Assembly: GCF_030445035.2 (NCBI RefSeq)
Contig: NC_080673.1
Location: forward strand, 186,725,216 to 186,789,215
Length of the DNA stretch: 64,000 bases
Direction of reading: 5' to 3'
Origin: Dasypus novemcinctus
Lineage: Eukaryota; Chordata; Mammalia; Cingulata; Dasypodidae
The translations under genes and the position numbers were made by a program. Under the pieces are notes generated by a model that did not search any database, was not told the origin of the DNA, and was given only the letters and a program-made list of their open reading frames with translations. Positions 46,137-55,554 of this stretch are shown here, one piece after another (the stretch's first letter is position 1; every line of letters begins with the position of its first letter).

Positions 46137-47477
46137 TTGGTTTACTAAAGTATTTATTCTGGGGGACATTTTTCTCTTTAGTTTAGGGCTTCCTGCCCTT
46201 TCTCCCTTGCTGGTTGTGCAGTAGGAGCCAAGGATGTAATTCGTGCTATAAACTGTGGAGCCTCAAGCTGCCCTCATTGCCCCAGGGACTGATGAAGCTT
46301 CTCCTAACGTTCTCCTTTCCCAGAGGTAGGGATAGAGTCACAGTTTATGTGGAATAATCCAAGTCGTGCAGGCCTAGATGGTAGTTGCCCAGAGAGACTG
46401 ATAAAGCTTCATGCCCCTATCTCCCCTGCCTGGGGCATGGATGGAGCTGCAGGTGTGGGCAGCAGTCTATCCACTACAGGTCCAAGATGACTGCAGTTGC
46501 CCCAGTAGACTTCTGATTATTCAGTTTGTGCCAGCCAAAGGTACCTTCAGTTAACCTGGGTAGACTGGAGCAGAGATAGACAGCCTCCTCCCTGCCAGAG
46601 GTGGGACTGAAGCCTAGGCTAGGGCTGCAGGCTGATCTGGGATGGAGTCAAAATGGTGGCCACTGGCCTCTTTCCAACTTGGACAGATTCATACCCCAGC
46701 TGTTCCTAGGGTTATTCCTTAGCCATCCGAGTCTACAAATCAGTAGCTGAAATCAGCAGCCAATCGTCTCCTCCTCCCCTGCTTTTGGGAAAAGGAGCTT
46801 CCAATTCCAGTCACAGAACAGCTCCTGGGACAGCCTGCACTACCAGAGTAGGACAATTACCGGCCTCCGCCACTTGACTGGCAATTTCCCAGAGAGGCTG
46901 GCGCAAGTTCCTGCTGCTTCCTCCCTGTCAGAGGTGGGGCTGGGGCCTAGGCTGGAGCTGCAATTTGACCTGGATGGAAAGAAGCTGGTCCCCACCAGCA
47001 CTAGGATTTTCAGTCCATCCCGCTTCCCCTCCTGCCAGGGGTGGAGTTAAGATGGCAGCTCCTGGCCTCTTTCTGACTTGAACAGGCTCAAACTTTAGCT
47101 GTTCTCAGGATTATACTTTAGCCCACTGAATTTTCTCATCATAGCTGAAATGGGTGTCCAACTGTCTCTTCCTCCCCCGTTTTTGGGAAGTGGAGTTTTC
47201 AATTCCAGCCACGAACAGCTCCCGAGGCAGCTTGTGCCTCCAGTGGAGGATGGGCACCAGTTTCCAGGGCATGGAGCACTCCACTTATGAGTCTTCTCAG
47301 CTGATGGGCATCCTCCTTCTTCCATTCCTTCAGGGATGTGGCAGGATGCCCTTCTGGTCTCCTGGATCCCCCGAACAGGTGCTTCAGCTAGCTCTAATAG
47401 ATCTGGTGTTTACTAACTGTCCTGTGGCAGGAGCTGACTCTAGGAGCTCCTTACTCTGCTACCATTTTGCTGTCTCC
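46137..47477 (-). promoter_or_regulatory. L1 5' UTR (relic internal promoter)
   Basis: A 1.34-kb GC-richer stretch with internal similarity: GAGGTGGG(G/A)CTG and CTGGCCTCTTTC each occur more than once (46590 and 46930; 46665 and 47062). It lies between ORF1 and the 5' end. In L1 this region carries an RNA polymerase II promoter; whether it has any activity now cannot be told from sequence. Confidence 0.65.
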
Positions 47478-47685
47478 TAATTTGACTTTCTTTCATAAAC
47501 TACCATGTCAATGGTGTTTCACATTCTATTTTTTTTGAAAATTTATCAATTTGAAATTACTTTTCAGATATTCTAATTTATATTTTGAAATATTTAAACC
47601 TTAAATATCAGTAGACTCATTATTTCAATAATTAAAATTCTACCAACTATCCAGTATTAATAATCTCTCATTTTGGCAAGTGATT

Positions 47686-48165
47686 ATCTTAGTTTTCCAG
47701 GACTGCCATCACAAACACCACAAATGGGTTGGCTTAAACAACAGAAATTCATTGTTTCATGATTTTGCATGCTAGAAGTTCCGCATCAAGTTATTGCCAA
47801 ACTTGCTTTCTCTCTGAGTCTTCAGCCTTCTGGCAATCCTTACGTTTCCCTGCCTTTGCTTCTCTGCCTCTGTCACATGGCAATATGCCTCATTCTCTGG
47901 CTTCTGGCTTCTGGCTTTGCTTCTGTCTAATTTCCTTTCTTTATAAAGACTCCAGTCATATGAATTAAGGTCCACACTGATTCAATCTGGTTTCATCTAA
48001 ACAGCATCTTCGAAGGTGCTATTTACAAATGAGTTCACATCTACACCCTGACTCACCTTGGCATATTCAAAGATCCTATGTACAAATGGATTTATACAAG
48101 TAGGACCAGAGGGTAGGACTGAAACATAAACATGGTTTTTGTGGAGGGTAGGATTCAATCCCAAG
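47686..48165 (-). mobile_element. MLT1-like LTR, minus strand
   Basis: The plus strand has CTTAGTTTTCCAGGACTGCC, GGGTTGGCTTAAACAACAGA, TATAAAGACTCCAGTCATAT and GGATTCAATCCCAAG. AGTGAT (47679-47684) and AGTGA (48166-48170) flank it. Confidence 0.8.
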
Positions 48166-48654
48166 AGTGATTTACACTTTTCATACTTTACTTCCATAGA
48201 TGGTAACTCAATAGTCCCATGAAGGGGTTTAGAAGCTTTAATCTTTTAGAGGTGAAAACATCAAAGTCCAGAGGTGATGCGTGAGAACTGTAACAGCTCG
48301 CTCATGTGGAAGTTCTGTCTCCTTAAAGATAACTTATGTAAAGTGCCCAGTAGAGTAATGGGGCTCAGGAAATGTTAGTTTCAATCCATTTACTGCCCTT
48401 TCTAGACAAATATCACAATAGGGAAATTGCCTTGTCTCTCATTGTATTCTTTAATATCTTTCAGGTGTAGATAAAATAACAGCTTTTACAGCAGCTAACG
48501 AATCCACTGAAATATTCTTGTCAAGTTAATTAGAAAAGGCACCATGTTTGTCATTTATGAAGATGATGTTCAGAAATTAAAAAGTAAGCAAATGAATATG
48601 TAAAATAGATGTAGAATGAGAAGCCCAAGTGCTTTGGGTAGTGATGTAATCCTT
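48166..48654. other. Unassigned sequence
   Basis: No clear repeat. GAAAACATCAAAGTCCAGAG could be a worn MIR piece but is too short to call. Confidence 0.35.
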
Positions 48655-48669
48655 AAAGCCAATAATATC

Positions 48670-48962
48670 AAAAGAACTTATATGAAACAACTAGAATGAG
48701 CATATTTGGAATATGACAGTAGATTACAGGGTATCAGGAGTAGAGGTGCAAGAGGGGAAATGAGAAATTAATGCTTAATGGGTACAGAGTTTCTTTGTTT
48801 GGGGTGATGGAAAAGTTTTGGTCATGGATGGTGGTGATGGTAGCACAACGTTGTGAATGAAACCAACATCCCTGTCTGTATACTTGAAAGTGGTTAAAAT
48901 GGAAAATGTTAAGTGACATATGTTGCAACAATAAAATTTTTTTTAAAAAGTAATTTTCAAAA
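48670..48962 (+). mobile_element. 5'-truncated L1 3' UTR insertion
   Basis: GGGGTGATGGAAAAGTTTTG, GGTGGTGATGGTAGCACAAC, TATACTTGAAAGTGGTTAAA and GTTGCAACAATAAAATTTTT form an L1M-type 3' end with AATAAA and A tail. AAAGCCAATAATATC (48655-48669) and AAAGCCAGTAATATC (48963-48977) are a 15-bp duplication with one change. Confidence 0.87.
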
Positions 48963-48977
48963 AAAGCCAGTAATATC

Positions 48978-49585
48978 CTGTTCTTAGAACTCTTCCTAGA
49001 AAGGACTACTGAGCATTTGGAAGTATTCTTGTAGTTAATATGAAGTTTAGTTTACTACATAGGCCAAGTGTAGGTGTCCTCTCATGACAGCATTTCTTTC
49101 TTTTTCATTTCTTACATTCCCCTAATCCCCAGATTTCTGTAACATTGATGTTGACAATGGAGCTGTTCTTTCTGGTTAGTAGACTCTGTAAACATGCAGT
49201 GACATTTAATTCTGAGCCAGGTAGCAGACATGGGAATAATAAAGGAAAACCCACCATCCTGGCCCTTGGAAATTCAGATTGTTCTATAACTGACTTCAAT
49301 AACTTCATCATCATTCCAATAATTGCTTTATAACCATCATCTCTTTAATTTTTCACCAATGTCTTTGAGGCTAATATTGGTATTTTAGCAAGGTTTAATA
49401 TGGGTTAATATGGGTATTATCACAAAAACTTGTTATGGGACCTAAACGTTTGTCTTCTGACTCTTTTTTTCCAAGATTTTACTATTGTTATCGCTATGTG
49501 GCAGCTACAGAGAGACATCCCTTTTCTTGGAAAATCTTTCCTTTCTATCTGCTTGGCATCTACCAACTACCCATTTCTTCAACCT
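48978..49585. other. Unassigned sequence
   Basis: No named repeat or exon. Overlapping frames of 62-69 codons on both strands have no domain. Confidence 0.35.
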
Positions 49586-50085
49586 TGTATTAGTCAGGGT
49601 TCTCCAGAGAAACAGAACTGAGATTTATTAAGAGATTTATTATAGGAATTGGCTGGTGTGATCACAAGATTGGCAAATCTGAATTTCATAAGGCAGGCTA
49701 TAACCTGGAAAGTTCAAAACAGGTGATTCTGATATGTGGCATGTCTGAACTCTGTAGGGCAGGCCACAAACTGGAAACTTTAACAAAGGTAAAGGTGTAT
49801 TCCCCAGGAGAAGCTGGCTGACTGAGAAAGAGGCAGAAATTTTTTCTGACTTCTGAAATCCTCAGTCCTTGGTTTATAAGACGGCCTCCAGCCAAATGAA
49901 TGAGGACACAAACTCCTCTCATTGTTGAGGGTGAACTTCTTTTTTGATTGTAGATGTAATCAGCCAGAGATGTGATCAGCTCACAAATGTTACAAATCCA
50001 TCCAGGAAATACCCTCACAGTAAAAAATCGAGTCAGTGCTTGCTTGACCAAACAACTGGACATCCTAACCTAGCCAAGGTGACTC
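49586..50085 (-). mobile_element. LTR, minus strand (first of a tandem pair)
   Basis: The plus strand starts TGTATTAGTCAGGGTTCTCC, has GGAATTGGCTGGTGTGATCA and GACCAAACAACTGGACATCC, and breaks off near CTAGCCAAGGTGACTC, before the expected CCATCACA end. It is the same family as 33789-34241. Confidence 0.82.
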
Positions 50086-50109
50086 ATATATATTCACACA
50101 CACACACAC

Positions 50110-50520
50110 GATTTATTGTAAGGAATTGACACACATGACTATGGCAGCTGGCAATCCAAACTCCATAGAGCAGGCTGCAAGCTGGCAGTGCCAATAAAAG
50201 TGGTACTGAAGTTCTTAGTCTGAATTCCCCAGAGGAAGCTACCTGGAAATTCCAGAAAGTGGCAATGCTTAAGTTGAGTCTGAATTCTTCTTCTGACTTA
50301 TGAAATCCTCAACTCTGGCTTTTAAGGCCTCCAGCTGATTGGATGAGGAGACTAACCACATTGCTGATGGCAATCTCCTTTGCTGACCATAGATACAACC
50401 AACTGATTATAGCTGCAAATTCTATCTCGAAATACACTTAGAATAACAAGCAGACAAGTGCTTGACAAACATCTGGTCACCATAACATAGCCAAGTTGAC
50501 ACATGAAATTAACCATCACA
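50110..50520 (-). mobile_element. LTR, minus strand (second of a tandem pair)
   Basis: It begins inside the family consensus (GATTTATTGTAAGGAATTGA), after a CA run at 50093-50109, and ends correctly with AAATTAACCATCACA. The first roughly 50 bp are missing. Confidence 0.8.
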
Positions 50521-51298
50521 AGGTCATTTTGGAGTGGGGGTCCCTAGTTCAATATGACTTTTGTACTTACAAGAAGAAGAAATTTGGACACAAACACACA
50601 GGTATCTGGGAGTAGGCCATGTGAAGATGGAAGAGGCAAACACTAGAGTGATGGCTCTATAAGACAAGGAACATCAAATACTACTGTCAAACACCAGGGA
50701 GTAGAAGACACCAGGAAGGAGTATCCCCTATGGATTTGAGAGAGATAGTGGCCCTGCTGATACCTAGATTTCATCTATCCCCCAAAACTGTGAGATAATA
50801 AATTTACGTTGTTTTTTTTTAAAGATTTATTTATTTATTTTCTCCCTTCCCCTCCTCCAGCCCTGCTGTTTTTGCTGTGTGTGTTATCGTCTCTTCTCAT
50901 TTTCTCTCCTCCAGTACTCACTGGGATTTGATCCTGGAGACCTGGATGGGGAGAGAGGTTCCCTGTCAATTGTGCCCCCTCAGTTCCTGGTTTCTGCTGC
51001 ACTTCACCTTGACTCTCCCCTTGTCTTTCTTCTGATGCATCATCATGTTGCTGTGTGACTCACTTACATGGGATACTGGCTCACCACATGGGCACTTGTG
51101 TGGGTACTGGCTCACAGCGTAGGCACACTTTCTCTTCTTTTTCACCAGGAGGCCCCTGGGATCGAACCTAGTTCCTCCCATATGGTAGGTGGAAGCTCTA
51201 TCACTTGAGTCACATCTGCTTACCTAAATTTACCTTGTTTTAAGCCATCTGATTTGTGACACTTTGTTATGACAATCACAGATAAATGAAGATGACAA
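50521..51298 (+). mobile_element. MLT1-type LTR, 5' part missing, split by a SINE
   Basis: AGGTCATTTTGGAGTGGGGG, ACTTACAAGAAGAAGAAATT, AAACTGTGAGATAATAAATT and, after the SINE, TTGTTTTAAGCCATCTGATT follow MLT1 order. The 5' end is replaced by the tandem LTRs. Confidence 0.8.
50816..51225 (-). mobile_element. DAS-type SINE, minus strand
   Basis: AAAGATTTATTTATTTATTT (reverse tail), TGATGCATCATCATGTTGCT, then AGGAGGCCCCTGGGATCGAA and CACTTGAGTCACATCTGC (reverse head). AAATTTACGTTGTTTT (50800-50815) and AAATTTACCTTGTTTT (51226-51241) are a 16-bp duplication with one change. It splits the MLT1 LTR. Confidence 0.9.
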
Positions 51299-51329
51299 GT
51301 GTTTGGGTTCGGGCAATCTCCTATCTCTG

Positions 51330-51530
51330 ATTTGTTTTCCATTTATCCTCACAACAGCTCTGAGAGGTAGATATCACTATTATTGTTCCATTTCATAGAT
51401 GGAGAAATAGTTGCACAGAGTGATGAAATAAATTTCTCAAGTTTTAAGTTCACACAGCTTGTTAATGGCCAACACGGGTTTTAATTGCAATAGTTTGTCT
51501 TCAGAATCTCCTATCAGTCTTGCTACTCTG
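51330..51530 (-). mobile_element. MIR SINE, minus strand
   Basis: ATCCTCACAACAGCTCTGAG, ATTATTGTTCCATTTCATAG and TTCACACAGCTTGTTAATGG are the reverse complement of MIR in order. Confidence 0.75.
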
Positions 51531-52004
51531 CCTTTATAAATGCATGAGAACTAAACACAAACTAAGATCTCAATAAATTATATGTCCACAAATAAATTCT
51601 CATAATGGAGGTATAGAGGGAAACCCATATTATCAACAATGTTAAGTAGCTAAGTGACACCTTCAGTTTACAGGAAAGAGATTTGAGATACAGATAGTGC
51701 AGAGATATGTCAAAGCTTTTATAGATAAAGTATTTGGACTGAACTGTCACCACACATTCTGATTCCTTGTATGTTGTTTATTCCACTACAGTGACTTACA
51801 GTTTTCTAAGTCCAGAACTGATATGAGAATGTGATAAAACTTTAGAATTTTTACTAAAAAAAATCTAAACATACACACACACACAATTTTGCACCAATTT
51901 TATTTTATGCTATAATTGGTTTCTCAGATGTGATTTAAGCATTCTTTAGGAAATCTGAATTCTTTTTGATCAAGTAACTTCTCCCTGATTATGTACAGCC
52001 TTGG
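51531..52004. other. Unassigned sequence with a short CA repeat
   Basis: ACACACACACACA at about 51873-51886; otherwise nothing recognised. Confidence 0.35.
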
Positions 52005-52592
52005 TGAGTACAGCAGCTTGAAATTATTTTGTGAATCCCAAAAAGAGAAAAATTATGTTTGTGAACTATTCCTCTGGGTGGGATACCCTTTGATTGCATT
52101 AAATTCAGTTGAGGGCCCTTTGATTAGATTACATGATAGGATGACTTTAGAGTTTTGGATTAGACTACAACAGTGAGACATGACTTGGGTTGAGTCTCCA
52201 CCTTTTGCTGGGTGCGATATAAATGGACACACAGACAGGCACAGGCAAAGAAAGCAACCATATTTGATCCTGCTGTGTGAGAGAGGCTTCATTCAAAGCT
52301 GATCTGCCCCCAGAAGGCTCAAGCTGCTGAGGTTGAGAGAGAAGACCCAGTAAGAGACAAGCCCTATGCCAGGATTGCCTACAGTTGCAGAAAGGCAGAG
52401 ACCTCCACGGAGATTGGCAGCCATCTTCGCCTTGTGGCAGCTGACTTTGGTGAGAAACATCTCTGATGGTGCCTCGGTTTGGACTTTTTCATGGCCTTGG
52501 AATTGTAAGCTTTTACCCCAAATAAATGCCCTTTTTAAAAGTCAACACATTTCTGGTACTTTGCACTGGAAGTCCTTTGGCAAACTAAAAGA
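52005..52592 (+). mobile_element. Solo LTR, ERVL/MaLR-like
   Basis: TTGAAATTATTTTGTGAATC, GGGATACCCTTTGATTGCAT, TGGGTGCGATATAAATGG (TATA-like), GATGGTGCCTCGGTTTGGAC, CCCAAATAAATGCCC and the end GGCAAACTAAAAGA match 6639 and 33002. The ends are approximate. Confidence 0.78.
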
Positions 52593-52739
52593 GTGAGAAT
52601 GGAAAATTGCATTAATGGCCCCAATATTTTACCCCTCCATGTATCCATGCCCTTTACCATGAAAACTGGAAATTACCCTCACAGAAGCAATGAAGCATAT
52701 TTTCTCTACTTCTTGATTTGGGATTTGCCCTCCAGAATG

Positions 52740-53090
52740 AGGTGGGCAGGAAGATATAACAGTTCTGGGCCTTAGTCTAATGAGACCCTGAGAATTCCAC
52801 AATTTCTTTTGGGTCTGTCATTACTACAAAAATGTGGCTGGGCTAGCCTGGTAAAAGATGAGAGACAAGTGAAGCAGAGACTCATGGAGTTGAGGCCATT
52901 ATAGATCATCCAACCACCAGCTGTCCCCTCAACATGTGAGGGATTTCAGCTAAGATTAGCAGTACTCCCTAACTGACCCTGAGCTAACCATAGATAATAT
53001 GTATAATAAGTGCTTATTGCTATATGCTATTGAGGTTTCATAATTCTTTATTACATAGCATTATAATGACAATCGATAACTGAGAAAGTG
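52740..53090 (+). mobile_element. Old MLT1-like LTR fragment
   Basis: GTTGAGGCCATTATAGATCA, CCAACCACCAGCTGTCCCC, TAATAAGTGCTTATTGCTAT and CAATCGATAACTGAGAAAG follow the 3' half of old MLT1-type LTRs. Diverged; left end uncertain. Confidence 0.5.
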
Positions 53091-53111
53091 GGACAACAAA
53101 TCAAAATACTG

Positions 53112-53537
53112 GGGAAGTGGACTTGGCCCAATGGACAGGGTGTCTGCCTACCATGTGGGAGGTCCGTGGTTCAAACCTCGGGCCTCCTTGACCCATGTGG
53201 AGCTGGCCCATGCGCAGTGCTGATGTGTGCAAGGAGTGTCTTGCCACGCACGGATGTCCCCGCATAGGGGAGCCCCACACGCAAGGAGTGTGCTCTGTAA
53301 GGAAAGCCGCCCAGCGCGAAAGAAAGTGCAGCCTGCCCAAGCATGGTGCCGCGCACACGGAGAGCTGACACAACAAGATGATGCAACAAAAAAAGAAACA
53401 CAGATTCCTGGTGCTGCTGATAAGGATAGAAGCAGTCACGGAAGAATGTGCAGTGACTGGACACAGAGAACAGAACAACTTGGGGGGGGCGGGGAAGCAG
53501 AGAGAAATAAATTTTTAAAAAGTAGGAAAAAAAACCC
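53112..53537 (+). mobile_element. DAS SINE, young copy
   Basis: Head GGGAAGTGGACTTGGCCCAA, B box GGTTCAAACCTCGG, CpG-rich middle (GCGCGAAAGAAAGTGCAGCC) and a G-run before the AGAGAAATAAATTTTT tail. AATCAAAATACTG flanks it exactly at 53099-53111 and 53538-53550. A sister of the copy at 16791. The frames of 117-125 codons across it are shadows. Confidence 0.93.
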
Positions 53538-53804
53538 AATCAAAATACTGTGCCTTTCCCTGTGCAAGTTTTTGACATGATCAAAATCCAGGCCAACTGG
53601 GGACTTTGAATTTTGAGTGAGGCAAAAATGGAAAAAAATTGGAATGTATTTATTGCAGCAGAAAGATTCTTATGAGATTGTTGAAGAGTTTCTGATAGCT
53701 GTATCAAAGGAAATGTCCAAAATTCTTCCCATTTGACTCAATGAACTACATTTGTTGTTCCACAAAATTATTTTTCTCTTTATATTCACCAGTCACTTTC
53801 TGTT

Positions 53805-54231
53805 GCTTGCTTTTCCAGTTGCTAGTACTTTCTTTAAAAAATTATCCCAGAAGTAAGTGGCTTAAAGCAATCATTTTATTATTACTTTAATAATTTGTGG
53901 TTCAGGAATTTGGCAAGTGTTCAACTATGCTGTTTTTACTTGGGGCAGACATTGGAATGCTTAACAGGGCTGAACTTCCTAGATGAGTTATTCACATGGC
54001 TGGCAGTTGTGGGTGGATGCTGATTGAGGACTCAGCTGCCTCTCCAAGGGAATGCCTACTTTTGGATCCTGCCAAGAGCATCAGGGTGATTGGACTTCTT
54101 ACATGGCCTTTGGCTTTCCAAAGAGTGAATGTCCCAAGTGAACCAGGTGTGATTACTCTTTATGGGAGGAAGATAAAAAAATTGTGTTTTCAAAACCACC
54201 CTATTCTGCCCTCTGGCCACCAATTGTTATT
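53805..54231 (-). mobile_element. MLT1-like LTR fragment, minus strand
   Basis: GTAAGTGGCTTAAAGCAATC, TTTGTGGTTCAGGAATTTGG and GGATCCTGCCAAGAGCATC follow a reversed LTR of this class. It is diverged and its right end is overlain by the L1 tail at 54232. Confidence 0.5.
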
Positions 54232-55554
54232 TTTTTTTTAAATCAGTTTTATTGAAATATATTCATAAACAATACAATCTATCTAAAGTGTGCAATCAAT
54301 AGCATTTGGTGTAATCACAGATTTGCGCATTCATCACTTCAATCATTTGAACATTTTCATTACTCCAAAAAAAAAAGGAAAAACAAACAAGCAAACGAAA
54401 ATGCTACCTACTTAATACTCACCTCTCAATCTCTTGTTCTCCTGCCATACATAATTGCTAATCTATTTCATCTCTATAATTTATTTGTATTTACATTTTG
54501 TATAGATGAAGTCAAACAATATGTAGTGCTTTTTGTCTAGTTTCTTTTATTTAGCATACTTCCTTTTTTACCATTTATGGAAGGTTATTAATATATTACT
54601 ATACACTGCTATCCATAGTTTACTTTGATTGTATATTTACCCAAAAATCACCCTGATATTAATGGTCATTTGTTCTGTTTCAGGGAAAACATTTTTATAT
54701 ATACGATCCCATGTTTCATTTTCCAGCTTTCCTCCTAGTGATAGATATGACCTTAGATTTTTCCCTTTCAACCACTATCATATCTATATATTCACACTTC
54801 TAATTACAAGCACTTTGATTAGCTTTTAACATTTCTATTCATTTACAACAGCATTTTTATCAATTCTGCACAGATTAAACCTCAGCTTTCCATTCTCTAA
54901 TCTCATTCTATTTTCTGGTGACTTAAATTCTAGCTATTAATTCCATGAGTTTGATCATTAAATTCAGTTTCATAATAGCGAAATCTACAGTAGTTGTTCT
55001 TTTGTGTCTGACTTGCTTCACCCATCATCCTCCACATTCATCCATGTTGCCATATGCTTCATGACTTCATTTCTTCCCTCAGATGAATAGTATTTCATCA
55101 TGTGTGTGTACCACAATTTCTTTATCCGTTTATGAGTTGATGGACACCTGGGTTGTTTCCGTCTTTTGGCAATTGTGAATGCTGCTATGAACATATATGT
55201 GCAGATGTTTGTTCACGTCCCTCCTCTCAGTTCTTCTGGGTATATAACTAGTAATGGTATTGCTAGGTCACATGGCAGATCTATAACTGACTACCTTAGG
55301 AAATGCCAAACAGATTTCCACAGCAGCTTACCATTCGACATTCTAAGTAACAGTAAGTAAGCTTTCCTCTCTCTCCATATCCTCTCCAATATTTGCAGTT
55401 TTCTATTTTTTAATAGTGGCCAGTCTTCTAGGTGTGAAATGGTGTCTCATTTTAGCTTTGATTTTTATTTCTCTCATAACAGTGATGTTGAACATTTCTT
55501 ATGTGTTTATTCTTTTTGCCATTTGTGTTTCTTCCTTAGAAAAATATCTATTCA

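Larger units (their letters stand above)
43325..47477 (-). mobile_element. Internally deleted L1 LINE, minus strand
   Basis: From right to left on the minus strand it has a 5' UTR (47477-46137), ORF1 (46136-45168), then directly the ORF2 part distal to the polymerase (about 45110-44435), and a 3' UTR with tandem units (44400-43335) ending in an A/T-rich tail. The 5' end reads GGAGACAGCAAAATGGTAGC. TAATTTGCTTTT at 43313-43324 and TAATTTGACTTTC at 47478-47490 look like a target-site duplication with a small indel. The endonuclease and reverse transcriptase parts of ORF2 are absent. Confidence 0.85.
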
